Shown piece by piece: positions 7,262-14,051 of a stretch of 14,861 bases of DNA (within the stretch, counting starts at the first letter, position 1; every line of letters starts with the position of its first letter). The position numbers and the translations under genes were made by a program. Below the pieces are notes generated by a model. That model ran no database searches and had not been told where the DNA came from. It was given only the letters and a program-made list of their open reading frames with translations. Origin of the DNA: Patescibacteria group bacterium (lineage in GTDB: Bacteria; Patescibacteriota; Microgenomatia; Levybacterales; UBA12049); assembly GCA_023485715.1 (NCBI GenBank), contig JAMCZG010000033.1:1-14861 (forward strand), written 5' to 3'.

Positions 7262-7329
7262 AACAATAAAAAGTTATCAAAATGGAGTCCTGCACGCAAG
7301 TTCTAAGTCCTTCATCAAAGCTATTGCCT

Positions 7330-8748
7330 TTATGCATTTTCCTGTAGTTTTTTTTGCCAACTTTTCCTCTTTAAAGCCATAAAAATAAAAGGAGGACACG
7401 ACAGAATAAGAAACCCTGAAACCATAAATAAAATATAATTAAGATATTCGGTTTGTGGTATTCCTATCGGTGGAATAAAACCGATGAATAGGACAAAAAG
7501 ACAAGCGAAAAGGCCGGCCCCACAGGTGAGCCACAACCCTATTTTTCCTCCCGGAATTTTAAACGGACGATGTAACTCTGGTTTTGAATAACGCAGTTTT
7601 AAAACAGAGAGAAAACAAAGCATATACATAACGGTTAATATTTGACTTGTTAAAGCAGACATCATCCAATATGACGCATTAACAGAGGGAATAAATAAAA
7701 ACATGAGGATAAAAACCGTGCCGCAGATCGCCTGAATAATAAGGACGCCGGAAGGCGAATCAAAACGATTGGAAATCTGAAACAAGCGGGGCAAATTTCC
7801 TCTCTCTGCAACTACTTGAAGTCCTCTGGCTGGTCCAAACATCCAAGTACTGACGGTGGCCAATGATCCAACCGCAACCAAAACAGCAATGATCGGCATC
7901 AACCAATCAAGCTTAAAAACAGAAAGAAAATCCCGAAACGCTTCCATTAAACCAGCTGCCAGGTTTAATTTTGAAAGAGGAACAACAATGGCAATTGCCA
8001 TTGTGCCGATAATAGACAAGGAAAAAATTAATAAACAAGCTAATAAAATTCCTTTCGGATAATCAGTCCCTGGGTTTTTAACTTCACGTGCGTGATAGCC
8101 AACTAGTTCCATCCCGGCAAACATAGTGATCATAATGGAAAGGAGAGGAAGTGAATTTAAGCTGAAATTCGGAATTAAAGCTCCAATCGAGAAAGGAACC
8201 TGAATTATGTTGCCACCAAAAATATAAACAGCAGCTAGCGTAAATAATAATATTTGCGGTATAATCGTTCCGGTTACGCTTCCAAAAGAACTGAAAAAAG
8301 CCGAAAACCTAGCGCCAAATAAATTAAAAATAGTCAACCCCCAAAGCGTGATTAACATGATCATAACCAAGAAATGATTATCTGCTGAGAGACGAGGATC
8401 AATTGCATAGGTGATGGTGGCGGCGATAAAGACAAGAATAGCGGGAAACCAGACGATATTCTCTGACCATTCGCACCATATTCCAAGAAATCCCAAATGT
8501 TCTCCAAAAGCTTTGCGGATCCATGTGTACACCCCCCCTGATACAGGCAATGTTGTGGCCAGTTCTGCCGCAACCAAAGAAAGCGGAATCAAAAAAAGAA
8601 TTGTACCAGCAATATACCAAAAAATTGAAGCCCAGCCATATACAGCCATCGAAGGTAAATTACGAAGACTGTCGGTAGCGGCAAAACCGATAAGCGCCAG
8701 CGCGCCAATGCTTAGATATTTTTTCGAAGAATTATCTTTTGCATCCAT
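7330..8748 (-). CDS. GadC-type amino acid/amine antiporter (APC superfamily), copy 1
   Basis: The 472-residue, roughly 12-helix permease belongs to the glutamate:GABA antiporter (GadC-like) branch of the APC superfamily. Evidence includes the helix-1/2 pattern SLRNLPSMAVYGW (28-40), AELATTLPVSGGVYTW (61-76), and the mid-protein E-x-x-x-x-H-x-x-E-V-x-N-P-x-x-D-Y-P element. Later it has LNLAAGLMEAF, FGPARGLQV and RPFKIPGG. GadC of E. coli has close counterparts of all of these. It should exchange an amino acid for its decarboxylation product across the inner membrane. At 472 residues it ends soon after the last helix and lacks a counterpart of GadC's C-terminal pH plug. It is divergent from the decarboxylase gene across an 84-base gap. 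The specific substrate, arginine/agmatine by context, is inferred. Confidence 0.88.
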   Translation of the reverse strand: MDAKDNSSKKYLSIGALALIGFAATDSLRNLPSMAVYGWASIFWYIAGTILFLIPLSLVAAELATTLPVSGGVYTWIRKAFGEHLGFLGIWCEWSENIVWFPAILVFIAATITYAIDPRLSADNHFLVMIMLITLWGLTIFNLFGARFSAFFSSFGSVTGTIIPQILLFTLAAVYIFGGNIIQVPFSIGALIPNFSLNSLPLLSIMITMFAGMELVGYHAREVKNPGTDYPKGILLACLLIFSLSIIGTMAIAIVVPLSKLNLAAGLMEAFRDFLSVFKLDWLMPIIAVLVAVGSLATVSTWMFGPARGLQVVAERGNLPRLFQISNRFDSPSGVLIIQAICGTVFILMFLFIPSVNASYWMMSALTSQILTVMYMLCFLSVLKLRYSKPELHRPFKIPGGKIGLWLTCGAGLFACLFVLFIGFIPPIGIPQTEYLNYILFMVSGFLILSCPPFIFMALKRKSWQKKLQENA

Positions 8749-8755
8749 TTAATTT

Positions 8756-8784
8756 AATATAACGTTTTTTTTGGGCACTGTCTA
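8756..8784 (-). promoter_or_regulatory. Sigma70-like promoter of antiporter copy 1, leaderless type
   Basis: On the minus strand, TAGACA (8784-8779), 17 bases and TATATT (8761-8756) form a good promoter. Seven bases separate it from the ATG at 8748. Its -35 box directly abuts the -35 box of the divergent decarboxylase promoter. Confidence 0.65.
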
Positions 8785-8817
8785 TTGACATCGAAATTAA
8801 AAAAAACCTAATATATT
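8785..8817 (+). promoter_or_regulatory. Promoter region of the arginine decarboxylase gene
   Basis: A perfect TTGACA (8785-8790) is followed by AT-rich sequence with two candidate -10 boxes: TAATAT (8809-8814, 18-base spacer) and TATATT (8812-8817, 21-base spacer). Either predicts a leader of only about 9-12 bases before the ATG at 8833, without a Shine-Dalgarno site. Together with the divergent box it forms TGTCTATTGACA, an inverted repeat of TGTC/GACA. Confidence 0.5.
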
Positions 8818-8832
8818 ATTAGCCCTTTTTAT

Positions 8833-11121
8833 ATGGAAACTCGAACTGTCCGACCGTTAACTTTTAAAGTCCTTATTACAAGTGGTGAAGTGGAAAAAAC
8901 AAATAGCGTCGGACGGGCTGTGGATAATATTGCCAAAGAACTAATGGAGCGGAATATAGAAGTTATTAAAGCAACTTCTTCGGATGACGCAACAGCCATT
9001 ATCGTTTCCGATTCTTCTTTAGATGCCGTCATGATCGAGTGGGAAATGGAAAATTCTTTGGATGTCATAACCGCCTTACGGTATCGAAATAAAAAAGTTC
9101 CGATTTTTCTGATGCAAGATCATTCTTCGGCTTCTGTCCTACCAATTAATATTATGGAAATGATAAGCGAAATCGTTTTTATGCTCGAAGATACAGCCCC
9201 TTTTATTGCCGGACGGGTACAGGAGGCAGCCAAACGGTATATCACTTCGATCGCTCCTCCGATGACTCGTGACCTGATTAAATTTGCCACAGTTCATGAG
9301 TATTCATGGCATACGCCCGGTCATACAGGAGGAATAGCCTTCTTAAAGACGGCCGTCGGTAGAGGATTCTATGAATATTTTGGTGAAAATCTTTTCCGCT
9401 CAGACCTTTCCATATCAGTCGGCGAGCTCGGATCGCTTCTTGACCATTCTGGATCAATCGGAGAAAGCGAAAAATATATCGCCCGCATTTTTGGTGCCGA
9501 CAGAAGCTATACCGTTACCAACGGGTCTTCTACTTCTAACAGGATGATCTATATGGCCAGTATCACGCTTGGAGACATTGCTCTTTGCGACCGAAACTGT
9601 CACAAATCCGTCGAACAGGCCATGGCTATAAGCGGTGCTACTCCAACTTACTTAGTCCCTCTTAGAAATTATTTAGGGATTATAGGTCCGATTCCGCCAG
9701 AGAAGTTGACAAAAGAATCGACAACAGAACTCATCGCTAAAAATCCCTTGTCCCATAATGCGAGCCATCATAGAGCAACCCACGCAACGGTAACTAACTC
9801 TACCTATGACGGTATTTGTTATAGCGCCAAACGGGTGGTTGAGCTTTTAGGACAAAGCGTTGACAGAATTCATTTCGATGAGGCTTGGTACGGATATGCC
9901 CGCTTTAACAAAATGTATGTTGACCGTTTCGGGATGTACGGAAAAGTAGAGGATTATCCTGACGATGCGCCCACCGTCATTACCACCCAATCAACACATA
10001 AGCTATTGGCAGCTCTTTCTCAAGCTTCATATATTCATGTCCGCGACGGCAGAAATAGTATCGATCACAATCGTTTTAATGAGGCTTTTATGATGAATTC
10101 TTCGACTTCTCCCTTTTACCCAATGATTGCCTCAAACGAAGTGGCTGCTTCGATGATGGATGAAGCCGGCGAACTCTTAACGACAGAATCAATTCGCGAA
10201 GCAGTCGATTTTAGGCAAATGGTTATGAAATATAATCGGGAACTCTCGGCTGAAACTAAAAACGGCTGGTTTTTTACTACCTGGAATCCGGATGAAGTTA
10301 CTGATCCTAAAACCGGCGGGAGGGTTTCGTTTGCCAAAGCAGATCCGGAATTATTAACTACTAATCCAGATTGCTGGATATTACATCCCAATGAATCATG
10401 GCATGGATACGGGGATTTAGAAGACGGATACGCTATGCTTGATCCGATTAAAGTGTCGGTAGTTACTCCGGGAGTCAACCGCGACGGAACCATGGCTGAA
10501 ACAGGTATTCCGGCAATGCTTTTGGTCTCCTATCTGGATGCTAAAGGGATAGTGAATGAAAAAACAACCGACTTTACGGTTTTATTCTTATTCTCGATGG
10601 GTATTACCAAAGGGAAATGGGGAACCTTGCTCAATGCCATGCTGGAATTTAAAAGAGATTATGACGTCAATACTTCGCTTAGAACAACAATCCCAAGCTT
10701 AGTTGCAAATTATCCTGAGCGGTATGAAAAAATGGGTCTTCGCGATTTAGCCGACGAAATGTTTGTACAAATGAAATCTACTCATCAGACAAAAATCCAA
10801 TCAGAAGCGTATGAAATACTTCCCCGTCCGGATACCTCTCCATATCATGCTTATCAACAATTAGTTCATAATAATATTGAGCAACTTCCCATTAGCGAAA
10901 TTGCTCACCGCACTCTTGGTACTGGTATTGTTCCTTATCCGCCAGGAATTCCTCTTTTAATGCCGGGTGAAAATGCTGGTCCTGCTGACGGACCGCTCAT
11001 CGGCTACTTGACGGCTCTTGAAAAATTCGACCGAAAATTTCCGGGATTTGGTCACGATACCCATGGGGTCGAGAATATCAACGGCACATATTATGTCTAT
11101 TGTCTTAAAAAAAATGCATAA
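8833..11121 (+). CDS. adiA: Biodegradative-type arginine decarboxylase (PLP-dependent, AdiA-like)
   Basis: The 762-residue enzyme is a full-length, fold-type I PLP decarboxylase of the Orn/Lys/Arg group with an N-terminal wing domain, expected to turn arginine into agmatine and CO2 while consuming a cytosolic proton. Layout: wing (about 1-135), PLP-binding core (about 140-600) and C-terminal domain. The PLP lysine is Lys390 in TQSTHK (E. coli AdiA Lys386), and Asp349 in HFDEAWYGYARFN should bind the pyridine nitrogen. WHTPGHTGG, RSDLSIS and ELGSLLDH are also intact. AdiA rather than CadA or SpeC is favoured by the length (AdiA about 756), by DRNCHKSVEQ, TYDGICYSAK and LHPNESWHGY, and by the ending IPYPPGIP-like element plus FPGFGHDTHG. 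Substrate is by family resemblance. It is probably co-transcribed with antiporter copy 2, 18 bases downstream. Confidence 0.92.
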   Translation: METRTVRPLTFKVLITSGEVEKTNSVGRAVDNIAKELMERNIEVIKATSSDDATAIIVSDSSLDAVMIEWEMENSLDVITALRYRNKKVPIFLMQDHSSASVLPINIMEMISEIVFMLEDTAPFIAGRVQEAAKRYITSIAPPMTRDLIKFATVHEYSWHTPGHTGGIAFLKTAVGRGFYEYFGENLFRSDLSISVGELGSLLDHSGSIGESEKYIARIFGADRSYTVTNGSSTSNRMIYMASITLGDIALCDRNCHKSVEQAMAISGATPTYLVPLRNYLGIIGPIPPEKLTKESTTELIAKNPLSHNASHHRATHATVTNSTYDGICYSAKRVVELLGQSVDRIHFDEAWYGYARFNKMYVDRFGMYGKVEDYPDDAPTVITTQSTHKLLAALSQASYIHVRDGRNSIDHNRFNEAFMMNSSTSPFYPMIASNEVAASMMDEAGELLTTESIREAVDFRQMVMKYNRELSAETKNGWFFTTWNPDEVTDPKTGGRVSFAKADPELLTTNPDCWILHPNESWHGYGDLEDGYAMLDPIKVSVVTPGVNRDGTMAETGIPAMLLVSYLDAKGIVNEKTTDFTVLFLFSMGITKGKWGTLLNAMLEFKRDYDVNTSLRTTIPSLVANYPERYEKMGLRDLADEMFVQMKSTHQTKIQSEAYEILPRPDTSPYHAYQQLVHNNIEQLPISEIAHRTLGTGIVPYPPGIPLLMPGENAGPADGPLIGYLTALEKFDRKFPGFGHDTHGVENINGTYYVYCLKKNA

Positions 11122-11139
11122 CTATTTTGATTCATTTAA

Positions 11140-12573
11140 ATGAGTAGTAAAGTTAAATCTTTAGGAGTTTTCTCTTTGGCCATGATTAGTGTCGGAGCTG
11201 TTCTTTCGGTCCGTAATTATCCTTCGATGGCTATTTATGGTTGGTCATCGATCGGATGGTATATTTTGGGGACTTTATTATTTTTAATCCCTATTACCCT
11301 TGCATCTGCAGAATTAGCAACGGGCTGGACCAAAGGCGGGGGTGTTTATCTGTGGGTTAAAGAAGCTTTTGGTGAAAAAGCGGGATTTATTGCTATCTTT
11401 TGTGAATGGTCAAACAACTTGGTTTGGTTTCCAACAGTTCTTTCTTTTATTGCCGGAACTTTTGCCTACGTTATTAATCCTGACCTTGCTAATAATGGTA
11501 TCTACATGTTCTCGGTAATGATGATTGCTTTTTGGGGATGCACGGGAGTTGCCTGGCTTGGATCATCGGTTACTGCCAAATTTAATAATACCGGGGTACT
11601 GCTTGGTTCGATTATTCCTTCAATTTTACTCGTAATTTTTGGTCTTGTTTATATCGCTCAAGGTCAACCGGTGCAATTACCCACCTTTAATTTAACAAGC
11701 ATCTTGCCCAATTTAAATTTTTCGACACTTCCCTTTGTGGCAACCATAGTTCTTTTATTTGCGGGTATGGAAATGGCTGGGTTCCATGCACTCGAAGTTA
11801 AAAACCCTAAAATTGATTTTCCAAAAGCCATGGGGCTGGCAGCAATCATAATATTATTGGCGACTATGTTTGGAACATTGGCGCTAGCCTGGGTTGTTCC
11901 GGTAGATAAGCTTAATTTAGCAGCCGGAGTCATGCAGGCGTTTGCGGTCTTTTTGGACGCGTTCCATTTAAAAAGTCTAATCCCGGTTATAGCGGGTCTT
12001 TTAACAGTCGGCGGTTTGGCGCTCCTTATTAACTGGTTGGTCGGGCCGGTTTTGGGACTGGGTGTAACTTCTGCGGCTGGCGATATGCCGCCTGTCACAA
12101 GACGGCTTAATAAACAGGGAGTCCCGACCGGAATGCTTTTAATTCAAGGGTTTATTGCTACCATCGTTTCCCTGGCTTATGTCTTTTCCTCAAGCGTCAA
12201 TCAAGCTTATTGGATTCTTTCAGCATTAACTGTTATGCTTCTTTGTATTACATACATGCTCGTTTTTGCGGCCGTTATCCGCCTCCGCATTACCCAGCCA
12301 AAAACTCCTAGGCCATTTAAAATTCCTGGCGGCATGTTCGGAATCTGGATTGTCGGCGGGGTCGGATTTCTTTCGACCGCCTTTACTTTTATCGTCGGTT
12401 GTTTTCCTACTACTGTTACAAACATTCCTTTCTTTGGATATGTCGCTATCATGCTTTTTGGAACAGCATTTCTTTCGCTTCCGCCGCTTGTGTTTATGAA
12501 ACTGAGAAAGCCGAGTTGGGTAGCCACGCCAAAGGAGCTAGAGGCATTAGGGGTTGAAGTAGGCTCACAATAA
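11140..12573 (+). CDS. GadC-type amino acid/amine antiporter (APC superfamily), copy 2
   Basis: This 477-residue permease is a paralogue of the antiporter at 7330-8748 and lies 18 bases after the decarboxylase stop on the same strand, so co-transcription is expected. Shared blocks include SVRNYPSMAIYGW (23-35), AELATGWTKGGGVYLW (57-72), the E-M-A-G-F-H-A-L-E-V-K-N-P element, LNLAAGVMQAF and RPFKIPGG. One point differs: the G-P-[AS]-R-G element seen in copy 1 and GadC reads GPVLG here, so an Arg is missing in a region that lines the transport path in this fold. Like copy 1 it lacks a GadC-style C-terminal plug; the tail (KELEALGVEVGSQ) is short. The likely role is import of the decarboxylase substrate in exchange for product; which amino acid is not shown by the sequence. 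Confidence 0.9.
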   Translation: MSSKVKSLGVFSLAMISVGAVLSVRNYPSMAIYGWSSIGWYILGTLLFLIPITLASAELATGWTKGGGVYLWVKEAFGEKAGFIAIFCEWSNNLVWFPTVLSFIAGTFAYVINPDLANNGIYMFSVMMIAFWGCTGVAWLGSSVTAKFNNTGVLLGSIIPSILLVIFGLVYIAQGQPVQLPTFNLTSILPNLNFSTLPFVATIVLLFAGMEMAGFHALEVKNPKIDFPKAMGLAAIIILLATMFGTLALAWVVPVDKLNLAAGVMQAFAVFLDAFHLKSLIPVIAGLLTVGGLALLINWLVGPVLGLGVTSAAGDMPPVTRRLNKQGVPTGMLLIQGFIATIVSLAYVFSSSVNQAYWILSALTVMLLCITYMLVFAAVIRLRITQPKTPRPFKIPGGMFGIWIVGGVGFLSTAFTFIVGCFPTTVTNIPFFGYVAIMLFGTAFLSLPPLVFMKLRKPSWVATPKELEALGVEVGSQ

Positions 12574-12580
12574 ATTTATA

Positions 12581-13186
12581 GTGGAAAAAGAAGAATTTCG
12601 TTCACAGTCAAGTATGCATCCGCATCGACTAGAAGCTTTGACCGATGGCATTTTTGCTTTTGCCATGACACTGCTTGTCTTGTCAATCAATCTGCCTAAT
12701 CCAAAGGAAAATTCTGATGTAAAATTATATGTTTTCTCGCAACTACAAAATTTTTGGACTTTTGCCTTAAGTTTTTTATTACTGGCTTTTTTCTGGCTTA
12801 ATTATAGTCAACAATATCATCATGTTAAAAAAACTAATTCTGTTACAGTATTGCTTAACATTTTTATTCTTCTGTTTGTTGTATTAATGCCTTTTTCTAC
12901 CTCTTTAATGAACGATTTCCCAAGTGATAAATTTGCCGAAATTTTCTTCAACGGTAATTTTTTACTATTAAGTTTTCTGATGTTTATTAACTGGCGATAT
13001 TGTATAAAAATGCAATTTATCGAAACAGAAAACAAAGAGCATATAGCATTAACAACCAGAAGAATATCTTGGTTGCCGGTTATTTCGTTACTGGCTTTGT
13101 TTGTGGCGTTTGTTTTTCCGGGCTGGTCAACAATCGTGTATTTATTAATCCCCGTAGGAATGTTTTTCCCTTCGAAAAATAAATAA
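12581..13186 (+). CDS. TMEM175-family (DUF1211) potassium channel-like protein
   Basis: The 201-residue protein has about six hydrophobic helices and the TMEM175 helix-1 signature RLEALTDGIFAFAMTLLVLSI (16-36). Bacterial members form tetrameric K+-conducting channels with a hydrophobic gate in helix 1. The usual R-x-x-x-F-S-D-G is here R-x-x-x-L-T-D-G; Asp22 and Gly23 are kept. The annotated GTG start at 12581 is seven bases after the antiporter stop. The ATG at 12614 would place the Arg at residue 5, closer to the family norm, so the true start may be 12614. Neither has a Shine-Dalgarno site. The plus-strand order suggests it belongs to the decarboxylase transcript. An ion-balance role next to an acid-resistance cassette is plausible but inferred. 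Confidence 0.82.
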   Translation: MEKEEFRSQSSMHPHRLEALTDGIFAFAMTLLVLSINLPNPKENSDVKLYVFSQLQNFWTFALSFLLLAFFWLNYSQQYHHVKKTNSVTVLLNIFILLFVVLMPFSTSLMNDFPSDKFAEIFFNGNFLLLSFLMFINWRYCIKMQFIETENKEHIALTTRRISWLPVISLLALFVAFVFPGWSTIVYLLIPVGMFFPSKNK

Positions 13187-13202
13187 ATTGAAAACTAAGA
13201 GG

Positions 13203-13424
13203 TTAAATTCCGATCTCAAAAATTTTGTTTTTCGATTTTATTCCGGACAGAAGAAAAATATCCCCTTTTTTTGCATTAAAATGTTTAGCTAGTGATTCGA
13301 TAACTGCCTTATTGGCCTTGCCCTCGAGCGGTGGCTGATTTACATAAACATGGAGTGTACCGAATAAATCTTTTTCTACCCTCGCTTTTTTAGAATTAGG
13401 ATGAACGACAACCGAAACTTTCAT
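13203..13424 (-). CDS. DUF167/YggU-family protein
   Basis: This 73-residue protein matches the whole DUF167 (YggU) domain: an N-terminal strand MKVSVVVHPNSKKARV, the strand LHVYVNQ, and the hallmark P-P-x-E-G-K-A-N-K-A (31-40). The hallmark is followed by a helix and the closing G-x-K-S-K-N-K. The biochemical function is not established. The frame is the same as that of the methyltransferase gene upstream; only one TGA stop and five sense codons separate them. A TAAAAT box seven bases before the ATG at 13424 suggests that it can also be transcribed on its own. It ends 16 bases from the convergent TMEM175-like gene. Confidence 0.9.
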   Translation of the reverse strand: MKVSVVVHPNSKKARVEKDLFGTLHVYVNQPPLEGKANKAVIESLAKHFNAKKGDIFLLSGIKSKNKIFEIGI

Positions 13425-13431
13425 TTCTTTT

Positions 13432-13459
13432 ATTTTAATTCATTTTCTCTCAAAGACAA
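13432..13459 (-). promoter_or_regulatory. Possible leaderless-type promoter of the DUF167 gene
   Basis: On the minus strand, TTGTCT (13459-13454), 16 bases and TAAAAT (13437-13432) precede the ATG at 13424 by seven bases. The -35 box has four of six consensus bases and lies inside the methyltransferase coding region. The spacing to the start codon matches the other promoters here. Confidence 0.4.
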
Positions 13460-14051
13460 GATGGATAAGATGTGCCGGGGCATTGGACGGATAGGGGTCT
13501 TCGTCAAAGTAAACAATCTTAAAATATTGGCCAAAAATGTCACCGATATCTTTTTTTGTAAACCGCTGTCCTATGCCCTCAAAATTTTTTTCACTGAATA
13601 CGGCCAAATATATATATGACTTTTTCCTTAAAACCCGAAGAATGTTTTGTAAATAAACGTTTCGATTTTCGGGGAGTATATGATGGAATAGTCCCCGGTC
13701 GATAAGAGCATCAAAATTATTATTTTTATATGGAAGATTTAAAGCGTCTCCTACCTGGAAATGGGCTTTATAATCTAAAGAATTGTCTTTTGCCAGCACT
13801 CGCGCATGTTCGATCGCGGTTTCTGAGCTGTCTATTCCCCAAACTTCAAACGAGAATTGCGCAACTTTTATCGAAATCCATCCGTCTCCGCATCCTATAT
13901 CGAGCACTTTTGTATCCGATGTTTTCTCCTTTAAATATTTTAAAAATCGTTCTAACATTTCTTCCGGCGGATGTTCTTTCCAGGGAGTTACTCCGGACTG
14001 ATAGAGTTTATCAAAATAGATTTTAATTTCATTTTGGGCTCTGCTATCCAT
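13440..14051 (-). CDS. Class I SAM-dependent methyltransferase
   Basis: The 203-residue protein is a single Rossmann-like methyltransferase domain. Motif I, the SAM-binding glycine loop, is VLDIGCGDGWIS (49-60). The acidic strand end that binds the ribose is in GIDSSETAIEHA (72-83). The GDALNLPYKNNNFDALIDRG stretch (101-120) is the usual motif II-III region and is followed by FHHI. The N-terminal G-V-T-P-W-K-E recalls TehB/thiopurine-type small-molecule methyltransferases, but the acceptor cannot be named. Its ATG at 14051 overlaps the end of the VOC gene by eight bases, so the two are translationally coupled. It ends in the only TGA stop codon in the window. Confidence 0.9.
   Translation of the reverse strand: MDSRAQNEIKIYFDKLYQSGVTPWKEHPPEEMLERFLKYLKEKTSDTKVLDIGCGDGWISIKVAQFSFEVWGIDSSETAIEHARVLAKDNSLDYKAHFQVGDALNLPYKNNNFDALIDRGLFHHILPENRNVYLQNILRVLRKKSYIYLAVFSEKNFEGIGQRFTKKDIGDIFGQYFKIVYFDEDPYPSNAPAHLIHLVFERK

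Noticed and set aside
7262..7329. A dedicated promoter for the MFS exporter gene.
   Set aside because: GATAAC and TTTTTA are poor -10 boxes and no -35 hexamer fits. Co-transcription with the upstream antiporter gene is simpler.
8411..8752. 113-codon plus-strand open frame opposite the first antiporter gene.
   Set aside because: It lies antisense to a well-conserved permease, has no family resemblance and low-complexity composition, so it is a shadow of the real gene.
10116..10493. 125-codon minus-strand open frame inside the decarboxylase gene.
   Set aside because: It is antisense to a highly conserved enzyme region and shows no promoter or recognisable domain.
11664..12098. 144-codon minus-strand open frame inside antiporter copy 2.
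   Set aside because: It is antisense to conserved transport helices, and its Ala/Pro/Thr-rich sequence is what reversed hydrophobic codons produce.
13187..13202. Terminator between the convergent TMEM175-like and DUF167 genes.
   Set aside because: The 16-base gap holds no inverted repeat or T-run that could form one.
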